Shown piece after piece: positions 1 to 5,846 of a stretch of DNA of 7,230 nt (positions are counted from its first letter, which is position 1; every line of letters begins with the position of its first letter). The stretch spans positions 1 through 7,230 of the forward strand of contig SLDM01000134.1 of the NCBI GenBank assembly GCA_007125255.1. Direction: 5' to 3'. A program made the position numbers and the translations under genes. The DNA is from Phycisphaerales bacterium. Lineage in GTDB: Bacteria > Planctomycetota > Phycisphaerae > Phycisphaerales > SM1A02. The notes beneath the pieces are model-generated. The model was not told the DNA's origin and did not search any database. It saw only the letters and a program-made list of their open reading frames with translations.

Positions 1-185
1 GGGGGGGGGCGGGGGGCTGGGAACCCGGCAGCTTCGTCAGGGTCCTATAGGACAAGTGCGGTGGTTAAGTGGGGGTGAGTCTGTGGAAGGCGCCGGCGCC
101 GACCGGCGGAACTCTCTCCGGTCCGGTGGCGGTGGCCGGCGGCGGCGGCGCATCGTGTCATGCTGAGTACCGGAGGGTAGACACC
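1..185. other. G-rich leader upstream of first gene
   Basis: No gene is seen here. The first 16 bases are all G except one C, which may be a contig-end or sequencing artefact. Two perfect 12-bp palindromes occur: GTCCTATAGGAC at 42-53 and GGCGCCGGCGCC at 89-100. A low-complexity GGC/GGT run occupies about 126-150. The stretch presumably carries the promoter of the gene starting at 186, but no convincing -35/-10 pair is visible. Confidence 0.5.
172..177 (+). promoter_or_regulatory. Shine-Dalgarno deciding the start at 186
   Basis: GGAGGG lies 8 nt before the ATG at 186. It supports that start over the in-frame GTG at 69, whose extra 39 residues are low-complexity and would sit in front of a typical signal peptide. 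Confidence 0.75.
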
Positions 186-1799
186 ATGAAGACTCGCAAA
201 CTCACCGGAAGAGCGGCCGCTGCGCTGGGCATCCTCGGCGCCGCCATGCTGGCAACCGCGGCGGCGGCGGACATCCAGATTCTCCGCGCCAACGGCACAC
301 CGGTTCAGTCGAACTGGGCGACGAAGTCGTTTAACGCCCAGACCGGCGGATGGACGATCACCCTGAACGCGCTGTACGCCGAAGGTGGGTTGACCGTCTA
401 CGACGTTATCGGAACGGGCGGGGTGACGATCGATCACCTCATCATTAACGTCCCCTGCTGGGCGCCCTTCGGTGACTGTATTCCCGCGGGCTCTCCCGTC
501 TTTGTGAGCGTGCAGAGCGGTGATGAGCAGGGGGTCGCGTCGATCCACAAGATCAGCCAGCCCGGCGACGCGGAGACGATTCTGACCGAGGTCGAAGTAC
601 GCGAAGACATCGGTGAGGTCATCGTGGAGTCGATGGGCATTCTGAAGGCCGGCCGCGATGTCCTCGGCCCGCTGATCGCCACGACTCCCGAGAATCCCCA
701 GCGCGGTATCAGCAGCGTGACGGCCGACCGCGACATCCTGGGTGACGTCCTGGCCGAGAAGGGACGGATCCTGGAAGTGCAGGCCGGACGTCATATCGGT
801 GCGGCCGAGGCGCCGGTCACCATCCGGGCCAAGCACAACCGGTTCTTCATTCGGAGCACGTTTGATCTCTACGCCGACGTTCGAGTCGGGATGGATGGCG
901 GGAGCGGATACCTCTGGTTCATGCAGGCCGGTTCGTTCCACGGTCGTCTTCACGCCACCCGACTCGGCGACACCGGAAGCAATCCCGGTTTCGTGCGGTT
1001 TCTGCAGCAGTTCACCGGGGAGCTGATCTTCGACCAGGGTTTTACCAACCCCGATCGGACCATCCAGTTGCCGAGTTTCGGGCTCGAAGGACAGATCACC
1101 TTCAACGCGGCCAACGACCGTGACACCGAATGGACCGCGCCGATTCTGATCGGACAGCATGGCGACCCGGATCAGATCGTCCTCTCCGGCCCGAACTACA
1201 CCATCCCCAACCATGAACTGGGAGGGGGCGCCATCGGGATGGTGCCCTTCACATTGCATCGAAAATCGAGTTCACCGGTCAGCGGCGACGAGGTGACCGT
1301 TGCGCCGGGTGAGCAACCGCTGGAAGTGACGCTCGATCACTACGGCCCGGTGCGCATGGTCGGCCAGCCCGCGGTCCAGGTTCGGCGGAGGCCGATCGGC
1401 GCGAGCGGCGCGTTTGCCATCATGCCGATGGACGAGTTCATCATCGAGCATCCCGAGGGCAATGCCCGCCAGATTCGCGTGCGCCCGGTCGCCGGTACGG
1501 CAGGTTTCGCGCCGGGTTATGACTATCGCATCTCACCGACGCTCGGACTGGTCAACGATATCGCGAATGAACCGCACGTCGACTGGGGAGCGGATTACAC
1601 GCTCCGTGTCGAGGAGGAAGTCTCAGACTGTCCCGCGGATCTGACGGGCGATGGTTCGGTCAGCGTTTTCGATCTGCTCCTGCTGCTCGATCATTGGGGC
1701 CAGAGCGCATCGCGCTTTCCGCAGGCGGATCTCAACCGCGATGGGGTCATCGATGTCTTTGACCTGCTCTTGCTGCTGGATCAGTGGGGCGACTGTTGA
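186..1799 (+). CDS. Secreted protein of unknown function with C-terminal dockerin-like module
   Basis: The product has 537 residues. Residues 1-28 form a clear signal peptide: basic start (MKTRK), Ala/Leu core and an AAA|D cleavage site. The middle (about 30-480) matches no enzyme I recognise. Residues 140-205 contain short recurring strands (AGRDVLG, ADRDILG, AGRHIG) that suggest a parallel beta-helix or beta-rich fold, but this is only an impression. Two cysteines (91 and 98) may pair. Residues 482-537 hold two calcium-loop/helix units, DLTGDGSVSVFDLL and DLNRDGVIDVFDLL, each ending in a W-G motif, bracketed by Cys482 and the terminal Cys537. Such dockerin-like ends are common on Phycisphaerae surface proteins and probably serve attachment or sorting rather than cellulosome assembly; that role is inference. 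The start at 186 rests on the Shine-Dalgarno and the signal peptide. The 3' end overlaps the convergent gene by 19 bp. Confidence 0.85.
   Translation: MKTRKLTGRAAAALGILGAAMLATAAAADIQILRANGTPVQSNWATKSFNAQTGGWTITLNALYAEGGLTVYDVIGTGGVTIDHLIINVPCWAPFGDCIPAGSPVFVSVQSGDEQGVASIHKISQPGDAETILTEVEVREDIGEVIVESMGILKAGRDVLGPLIATTPENPQRGISSVTADRDILGDVLAEKGRILEVQAGRHIGAAEAPVTIRAKHNRFFIRSTFDLYADVRVGMDGGSGYLWFMQAGSFHGRLHATRLGDTGSNPGFVRFLQQFTGELIFDQGFTNPDRTIQLPSFGLEGQITFNAANDRDTEWTAPILIGQHGDPDQIVLSGPNYTIPNHELGGGAIGMVPFTLHRKSSSPVSGDEVTVAPGEQPLEVTLDHYGPVRMVGQPAVQVRRRPIGASGAFAIMPMDEFIIEHPEGNARQIRVRPVAGTAGFAPGYDYRISPTLGLVNDIANEPHVDWGADYTLRVEEEVSDCPADLTGDGSVSVFDLLLLLDHWGQSASRFPQADLNRDGVIDVFDLLLLLDQWGDC
1629..1796 (+). 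other. Dockerin-like paired calcium-binding module
   Basis: Two about 22-residue units share the pattern D-L-x-x-D-G-x-x-x-V-F-D-L-L-L-L-L-D-x-W-G. Acidic residues occupy loop positions 1 and 5, followed by Gly at 6, as expected of dockerin/EF-hand-like calcium loops. The flanking cysteines at both ends could close the module as a disulfide. The same module ends the protein encoded at 2742-4589. Confidence 0.8.
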
Positions 1800-2563
1800 G
1801 CGGAACCGTGACCCGAGGTGTGATCTTCCACGGGGATGCGCGGCTGCGCCATCGCAGCTCGTTGTTGCTGCCGCCATGATTCGGCATCGAGGGTGAAGCG
1901 GCCGATGCGTTCGCCGCGCTCGAGCAGAGGAAGACCCGCCGGAAGCTCGGTCTCCAGCGGACGGATCTGGTCGTGGGTGATCACGCCATCCTCACCGCGT
2001 ATCTGCCGGTAGACCTGCCTGGGTCCGTCGGGATAATTTCGTTCGAGTTCGGGCAGAAGTGATTCCAGGGTTTCCAGATCACCATCGACACACCACGCCA
2101 CCGGCTCACCGGGCATGACGATCGTGCCGGGTTGCATGAGGGCGAGTGTGCCGCGGGTCAGGGTCCCGGCGTCGATGGCGGGGACGGTCCATGGCTCTGA
2201 ACCGCGCCAGATCAATTCGACCAGGCCGGCGTACAGGGCGTGCCGCCATTGCGCGCGGGCATCCTCGACGAGCTCGAGGAGCATGGGCGGGAGCGACACA
2301 CCGCGCCAGATCACCTCGAGTTGGCCGACATGCTGTTCGATCAGCATCTCCGCCTTGTCCCGCGCGAGCGGACGCTCTTCCGCCGGCAGCCGGTCGAGGT
2401 CACCCAGGGCAAACGTCACCGCCTGGAGCGTAATGATCGGCGCGACGCTCGAGCGCCAGCGCTCGCCTTCGGCGTCGTTCGGAAGGGCAACCGAAGACCG
2501 GGCGAACTCGATCCATCGGGCCAGCAGACCGGTCCAGGTCAGGGCATCGGGTTGGAAGCTCAT
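1781..2563 (-). CDS. Hypothetical soluble protein, 260 residues
   Basis: I do not recognise a named family. The protein has no signal peptide or membrane segment, so it is probably cytoplasmic. It is rich in Leu, Glu, Arg and Trp and likely helical in its first 120 residues. Two similar segments, EVIWRGVSLP (83-92) and ELIWRGSEPW (116-125), hint at an internal repeat. The last 20 residues are polar, probably disordered. An in-frame TAG 17 codons upstream (2612-2614) limits the start, making ATG at 2563 the best choice, although no Shine-Dalgarno is evident. Its stop lies inside the last codons of the convergent secreted-protein gene (19-bp overlap). It follows the CRTAC1-like gene on the same strand after a 178-bp gap containing a 13-bp tandem repeat. 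An uninterrupted, compositionally normal frame supports a real gene, but function is unknown. Confidence 0.7.
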   Translation of the reverse strand: MSFQPDALTWTGLLARWIEFARSSVALPNDAEGERWRSSVAPIITLQAVTFALGDLDRLPAEERPLARDKAEMLIEQHVGQLEVIWRGVSLPPMLLELVEDARAQWRHALYAGLVELIWRGSEPWTVPAIDAGTLTRGTLALMQPGTIVMPGEPVAWCVDGDLETLESLLPELERNYPDGPRQVYRQIRGEDGVITHDQIRPLETELPAGLPLLERGERIGRFTLDAESWRQQQRAAMAQPRIPVEDHTSGHGSAQQSPH

Positions 2564-2572
2564 GACACGATT

Positions 2573-2588
2573 GTGGGCGCGTGGGCGC
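2573..2588. repeat. Direct repeat GTGGGCGC x2
   Basis: Two adjacent perfect copies of the octamer GTGGGCGC lie 10 bp upstream of the start codon of the 260-residue protein gene. They would fall within its 5' leader. This may be a chance feature of GC-rich sequence. Confidence 0.5.
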
Positions 2589-2615
2589 AGCGGAACAAGC
2601 CGCGGGCACGACTAT

Positions 2616-2667
2616 CCTGAAGTCCGTCCCTGAAGACCGTCCCTGAAGACTCTCCCTGAAGATCGTC
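2616..2667. repeat. 13-bp tandem repeat, four copies
   Basis: Four head-to-tail 13-mers are visible: CCTGAAGTCCGTC, CCTGAAGACCGTC, CCTGAAGACTCTC and CCTGAAGATCGTC. A fifth, degenerate unit (ACGGAAGTTGGAT, 2668-2680) follows. CCTGAAG is invariant in the four good copies, and variation is confined to the second half. The array sits between the CRTAC1-like gene and the gene starting at 2563, about 50 bp upstream of the latter. A 13-bp period is not a codon multiple, so it is not protein-repeat DNA. It could be a regulatory array or simply a variable-number repeat. Confidence 0.9.
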
Positions 2668-2722
2668 ACGGAAGTTGGATGTGGCGGAACGGAATAGAAC
2701 GGGTCGGGGGTCGGTGGGCGTG

Positions 2723-2735
2723 GAAGCAGCGCTTC
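2723..2735 (-). other. Small hairpin after the CRTAC1-like gene stop
   Basis: GAAGC and GCTTC form a perfect 5-bp stem with a 3-nt loop, 7 bp past the stop codon of the minus-strand gene. No T-tract follows, so it is a poor intrinsic terminator. It could protect a 3' end. Confidence 0.3.
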
Positions 2736-2741
2736 GGACGA

Positions 2742-4589
2742 TCAACCCCAGTCACTCAGCAACATGAGCAGATCAAAGACGTTCACTTCACCGTCGTTGT
2801 TCAGATCCGCCTGGCAGAAGGGGGCGCACGATCCCCACTGATTGAGAAGAATCAGCAGGTCAAAGACGTTGACGTCGCCCGAGCCGGTCAGGTCCGCGAG
2901 ACGCGGGCTTTCAATCGTCATCCGCTGATTGACATCGACGTTCGTCAGAGTCGTGACATAGCCACGCGGCCACTCGACCCGCACTTCATCGATGGTGTCG
3001 ACATCACCGACGCCGAAGTGCACGATCAGATCGGACGAGGACAGATAACTCGGATCCCCGTTCTGGTACCGCTGGTGCGTCTGTCCACCCACCGTCACCT
3101 TGATTCGTGAGTTGAAGCCGTTCGGAGCCAGCAGCGGATTGTTGCTGGTATCGAGGTCGATCAGCAGGTAGTTGCCGGCGGCAGGAGAATCGTTGCGGTA
3201 GTACTCGAACGCTCCGTTGAATTTCGAAACAAGCAGGTCCGGTCGGCCGTTGCGCTGCGTGTCGATCCACGCCGATCCGCGCCCCTCCCCGATGTGGGTG
3301 AATCCGGATTCCGAGGCGACTTCCGTGAAGGTGAGATCGCCGGAGTTGGCGAAGATCTTGCCCGGCTGATTGAGCCACTGGCTGGCCGGACGACCGTTGA
3401 CTTCCACCAGATCGAGCCAGCCGTTGTTGTTGAGATCCACGGCGTTGGCGCCCCAGCCCCAATGGCCCAGGTGCACGTCGACCTCTTCGGCAACCTCATG
3501 GTACTGGTGATCGCCCTGGTTCATGTAGAGCGCGTTGCCGTTGATGTACGGTTCGGGCTGGCTGAAGTTGATGGTGTGGACGGAAGTGACGTACCAGTCG
3601 AGCAGGCCGTTGTTGTTGAGATCTCCGATCGTCTGGCCCATTCCGTTGCTGTCAATGCCCGTACCGGATTCCGTGGTGTAGTTGGTGAACGTGCCATCAC
3701 CGTTGTTGATGAAGTAACGGCTGGTCTTGAAGTCCGCGGAGATGAGCAGGTCAGGAAGCCCGTTGCCGTTCATGTCCGCAAAGGCGGGCTGAAAACCCCA
3801 GACGCCGCCCAGGCCGGACGGAATGGCGTCGTCGGTCACATCGGTAAAGGTTTCATCGCCGTTGTTTCGAAAGAGCTTGTTGGCGCGGCCGAGATTCTGC
3901 AGGCCGGGAATGTCGGGTACGTCTTTCCAGCAGGCGACGAAGAGGTCGAGCCGGCCGTTCAGGTTGTAGTCGCCGAACGCCGCTCCCCACCCCGTGCCGA
4001 TCTGATCGGAAGTTTCATTGACCCCGGCCGCCTCGGCGATATTCGTGAAGGACTCACGTCCGCTGTTGCGATAGAGCCGATGGTGCCCCGGCTCGTTGGG
4101 GCCGCCTTCGGGGCCGAAGCTGGTGACGTAGATGTCGAGATGACCGTTGTTGTTGATGTCGCCGATCGCGACGCCGCCACTGCCGTGCGACACCGCCACC
4201 CCCCAAGCCTCCGCTTCATCCTCGAAGGTGCCATCGCCCTGGTTGATGTAGAGGCGATCGGGGCCTCCACCGCCGGTCGCATAGAAAATGTCCGGATAGC
4301 CGTTGTTATTGAAATCCCCGACACCGAACCCGCCGAGCATCCAGCCACCGGCGCCGGTGATTCCGGCGAGGACGTGATGTTGGGCCGAGATACCGGCGCT
4401 CGAGTTGGCGAACTCGAGCTGAATCGGCCTCGGTTCGGCGATCGACTCGTCCGCCACGGCCATCGTCCCCGCCAGCAGGGCGGCCGACAGCGTCAGCGAC
4501 ATGCCAAGGAGGTTGGGGCGTGCCCATGGTGAGCTTCGAAAGGGCACCTTGACGCTTGACCCTACGCCGACTGTCTTCATTGATCTCAT
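2742..4589 (-). CDS. Secreted CRTAC1-like protein: FG-GAP/VCBS repeats, ASPIC/UnbV domain, dockerin-like end
   Basis: The product has 615 residues from the chosen start. Residues 1-46 are a long signal peptide with a hydrophobic core at about 27-44 and AVA|DE cleavage. Seven FG-GAP/VCBS-like repeats follow, with calcium-loop aspartates at 92, 144, 207, 272, 323, 385 and 443; together they should form a beta-propeller. Residues 473-564 match ASPIC/UnbV (G-F-N-S-R-I-K-V near the start, later HFGVG and VRVEWPRG), the architecture of bacterial CRTAC1 family proteins. Residues 565-615 form a dockerin-like module. The protein is expected to be exported and calcium-dependent, perhaps acting in adhesion or surface assembly; the ligand is unknown. 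All seven loops have Asn where Asp is usual. The start at 4589 has GGGAAG 5 nt upstream; ATG at 4580 is an alternative. A longer frame to 4727 would put 46 unlikely residues before the signal peptide. Confidence 0.9.
   Translation of the reverse strand: MRSMKTVGVGSSVKVPFRSSPWARPNLLGMSLTLSAALLAGTMAVADESIAEPRPIQLEFANSSAGISAQHHVLAGITGAGGWMLGGFGVGDFNNNGYPDIFYATGGGGPDRLYINQGDGTFEDEAEAWGVAVSHGSGGVAIGDINNNGHLDIYVTSFGPEGGPNEPGHHRLYRNSGRESFTNIAEAAGVNETSDQIGTGWGAAFGDYNLNGRLDLFVACWKDVPDIPGLQNLGRANKLFRNNGDETFTDVTDDAIPSGLGGVWGFQPAFADMNGNGLPDLLISADFKTSRYFINNGDGTFTNYTTESGTGIDSNGMGQTIGDLNNNGLLDWYVTSVHTINFSQPEPYINGNALYMNQGDHQYHEVAEEVDVHLGHWGWGANAVDLNNNGWLDLVEVNGRPASQWLNQPGKIFANSGDLTFTEVASESGFTHIGEGRGSAWIDTQRNGRPDLLVSKFNGAFEYYRNDSPAAGNYLLIDLDTSNNPLLAPNGFNSRIKVTVGGQTHQRYQNGDPSYLSSSDLIVHFGVGDVDTIDEVRVEWPRGYVTTLTNVDVNQRMTIESPRLADLTGSGDVNVFDLLILLNQWGSCAPFCQADLNNDGEVNVFDLLMLLSDWG
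2745..2897 (-). other. Dockerin-like module of the CRTAC1-like protein
   Basis: Two units, DLTGSGDVNVFDLL and DLNNDGEVNVFDLL, each end in a W-G motif. Compared with the module at 1629-1796, the terminal cysteine is missing and two cysteines occur in the linker (WGSCAPFC) instead. Unit 1 also has Ser in place of Asp at loop position 5. Confidence 0.8.
2898..3173 (-). other. ASPIC/UnbV domain
   Basis: Residues 473-564 of the CRTAC1-like protein run from NYLLIDLD to about ESPRL. The landmarks are a G-x-Q-x-x-Q-R-Y segment, S-Y-L-S-S-S-D, H-F-G-V-G and V-R-V-E-W-P-R-G, in the order expected for ASPIC/UnbV. The domain usually follows FG-GAP propellers, as here. Confidence 0.8.
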
Positions 4590-4743
4590 CGATTCTTCCC
4601 GTTTTCCTGGGCGTCCTGCCACTGATGCCACCACGATGACGCAATCGATCTTCGGAGAACGATGGATGGTCGATTCAGAACCACGACCCATCGTCGCCAG
4701 TCGATTTGTTGGACTCCTCCGTCCCACCTTTCCGCCACGTCAT

Positions 4744-4769
4744 CTGCCCGGCAGCAATCTGTCGGGCAG
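4744..4769. other. Strong intergenic hairpin
   Basis: CTGCCCGGCAG (4744-4754) pairs with CTGTCGGGCAG (4759-4769) across a CAAT loop. This gives an 11-bp stem with a single G-T wobble when read on the plus strand. No T-tract follows on either side and no gene ends nearby, so it is not a normal terminator. It is 155 bp from one start and 178 bp from the other. Confidence 0.75.
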
Positions 4770-4811
4770 GCATCCGGGCGTTCACTCCCTTCCTTCACCA
4801 TCACCAGCGAG

Positions 4812-4817
4812 TATAAC
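4812..4817 (+). promoter_or_regulatory. Possible -10 box for the FabZ-ACP genes
   Basis: TATAAC is 5 of 6 to the bacterial -10 consensus in otherwise GC-rich DNA, 130 bp upstream of the FabZ-like start. No good -35 is found 16-18 bp upstream, so the assignment is weak. Confidence 0.25.
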
Positions 4818-4946
4818 TCTGGCTGACGCCGAGGTGAAGAAAAAAGACGATGTTTCACATCCGTCCGGGCCAATTGGGTCCGGTAATCTCATCAGAATGC
4901 GAGATTTGCGGTGGCCGGCTCACCGGCGTATGGTTCGGTCCAGATC

Positions 4947-5351
4947 ATGAAGTTCACCCTGATTGACTCCATCCTCGAAAAGACGCCGGACCGAATCGTC
5001 GCCCTTAAACAGGTCTCGCTGGCGGAAGAGTACCTGGCGGATCATTTCCCCGATTTCCCCGTCCTGCCGGGCGTGATGATGGTTGAGGCCATTGTTCAGG
5101 CCGGACGGCATCTTCTGGCCGACCGGACCGATGCTCGGCTCGTACTCGGTTCGGCCCGGGCGCTCAAGTTCGGCAATATGGTTCGGCCGGGCGAGCAACT
5201 CGAGGTCGAACTCACCCTCCAGAAGTCCGGGGACGACGGGTCGTTCGAACTGAAGGCAACGGGTCGGGTCCTCCGCCGGGACGAGGAGCCCAGGACCGCC
5301 GTCTCCGGCCGGTTCGTGTTGCGTCCGGTCCGGTTCCCGGCGGCGGGGTGA
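4947..5351 (+). CDS. FabZ-like 3-hydroxyacyl-ACP dehydratase
   Basis: The product has 134 residues, close to the usual length of short FabZ proteins, and a single hotdog fold. It should remove water from a 3-hydroxyacyl-ACP to give the enoyl-ACP in the cytoplasm. Catalytic His33 lies in DHFP and catalytic Glu47 in PGVMMVEAIVQ; their 14-residue separation equals that of canonical FabZ. The ATG at 4947 is chosen because MKFTLIDSI aligns residue for residue with the start of the second dehydratase (MRWMWIDRI). GTG at 4911 is an in-frame alternative, and neither has a clear Shine-Dalgarno. A six-codon frame (4930-4950) ends across this start as ATGA. The acyl carrier protein gene follows after 78 bp, probably in the same operon. 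Sequence alone does not show whether it serves primary fatty-acid synthesis or a specialised lipid pathway; the atypical partner ACP favours the latter. Confidence 0.88.
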   Translation: MKFTLIDSILEKTPDRIVALKQVSLAEEYLADHFPDFPVLPGVMMVEAIVQAGRHLLADRTDARLVLGSARALKFGNMVRPGEQLEVELTLQKSGDDGSFELKATGRVLRRDEEPRTAVSGRFVLRPVRFPAAG

Positions 5352-5356
5352 GTAGT

Positions 5357-5370
5357 CGAATCGGGATTCG
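5357..5370. other. Small inverted repeat in the FabZ-ACP spacer
   Basis: CGAAT and ATTCG flank CGGG, 5 bp after the FabZ-like stop. The 5-bp stem has no T-tract and is too weak to be called a terminator. Confidence 0.3.
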
Positions 5371-5416
5371 GCCGGTATCATCGGACTTCCGTTCCTACAG
5401 GACCGAGTCGAACCAC

Positions 5417-5420
5417 GGAG
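5417..5420 (+). promoter_or_regulatory. Ribosome binding site for the ACP gene
   Basis: GGAG stands 9 nt before ATG 5430 and favours that start over the in-frame ATG at 5448, which has no such sequence upstream. Confidence 0.5.
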
Positions 5421-5429
5421 CCAACCCGA

Positions 5430-5846
5430 ATGCCCGATACCGCCGCGATGAACCGCGATGAGATTTTCACGCATGTCCAGTCCGTCCTCGAGGAGGCGCT
5501 CGGCGCCGATGAGGAGGAGATCACGCTGGACGCCAGTTTGACCGGAGATCTTGAAGCCGAGTCGATCGACTTTCTCGATATCGTCTTCCGTCTTGAAAAG
5601 ACCTTCTCCACGCCGGACAAACCCTTCAAGATCTCCCAGGGCGAGTTGTTTCCGGAAAATCTGATGGAGAATCCCGAGTGGGTGAAGGACGGTCAGTTCA
5701 CCGAAGCGGGTATGGACATGCTGCGTGAGCGCATGCCGCATGTCGATTTCTCCGAGTTCGAGAAAAACCCCGAAGTCAACAAGGTCGCCGAGACCATCAC
5801 CGTCAAGTCGCTCGTGGACTTCATCGAACGCAAGCTGAACCAGTAA
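5430..5846 (+). CDS. Atypical acyl carrier protein with a long insertion
   Basis: The product is a 138-residue acidic protein. Residues 8-59 match the first half of an acyl carrier protein: a helix (DEIFTHVQSVLEEALG), the loop GDLEAES and helix II (IDFLDIVFRLEKTF). Ser45 in E-S-I-D is the expected 4'-phosphopantetheine site; classical ACPs have D-S-L. The C-terminal helix VKSLVDFIERKLNQ (125-138) matches ACP helix IV. Between them are about 65 residues where E. coli ACP has about 15, giving an insertion of roughly 45-50 residues that includes GELFPENLMENPEW and a second acidic helix. A typical ACP is near 77 residues. Carrier proteins with the ESIDFLDIVFRLEK signature are, to my knowledge, recurrent in Planctomycetota lipid clusters. 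Its placement between two FabZ-like dehydratases indicates that it carries their substrate. A 225-bp gap separates it from the second dehydratase. Confidence 0.88.
   Translation: MPDTAAMNRDEIFTHVQSVLEEALGADEEEITLDASLTGDLEAESIDFLDIVFRLEKTFSTPDKPFKISQGELFPENLMENPEWVKDGQFTEAGMDMLRERMPHVDFSEFEKNPEVNKVAETITVKSLVDFIERKLNQ

Larger units (their letters stand above)
4590..4946. other. Divergent intergenic region
   Basis: This 357-bp region separates the minus-strand CRTAC1-like gene from the plus-strand FabZ-like gene. It holds a strong hairpin (4744-4769), a TATAAC box facing the FabZ-like gene (4812-4817), an inverted repeat ACGATGG/CCATCGT (4659-4665 and 4688-4694) and a small hairpin just before the FabZ-like start (GCCGG/CCGGC, 4914-4927). 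I see no coding region in it and no clear promoter for the minus-strand gene. Confidence 0.6.

Noticed and set aside
69..185. GTG at 69 as start of the first secreted protein
   Set aside because: It would add 39 low-complexity residues before a typical signal peptide, and the strong GGAGGG is placed for ATG 186.
45..1259. 404-codon open frame on the minus strand antisense to the first secreted protein
   Set aside because: It lies opposite a gene with a good ribosome binding site, signal peptide and recognisable C-terminal module. Its translation is Arg/Gly/Asp-rich with no domain, as expected of a GC-rich antisense shadow.
2616..2680. CRISPR array
   Set aside because: The 13-bp units are directly adjacent with no spacers, and no cas gene is present.
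1629..2897. Cellulosome components
   Set aside because: Dockerin-like modules are present, but there is no glycoside hydrolase, cohesin or carbohydrate-binding module in the window.
3294..4532. 412-codon open frame on the plus strand within the CRTAC1-like gene
   Set aside because: It is the complement of the repeated Asn-Asn-Asn-Gly loops, read as recurring V-V-V-E-I. The minus-strand frame has clear domains and a signal peptide.
4659..4694. Inverted repeat ACGATGG/CCATCGT as an operator
   Set aside because: The 7-bp arms are 22 bp apart and not placed near a visible promoter. A chance occurrence is likely.
4590..4727. N-terminal extension of the CRTAC1-like protein to ATG 4727
   Set aside because: The added 46 residues are basic and lack structure, and would place the signal peptide internally. 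ATG 4589 has a suitable GGGAAG upstream.
5357..5370. Intrinsic terminator after the FabZ-like gene
   Set aside because: The stem is only 5 bp with no T-tract, and the ACP gene follows closely on the same strand.
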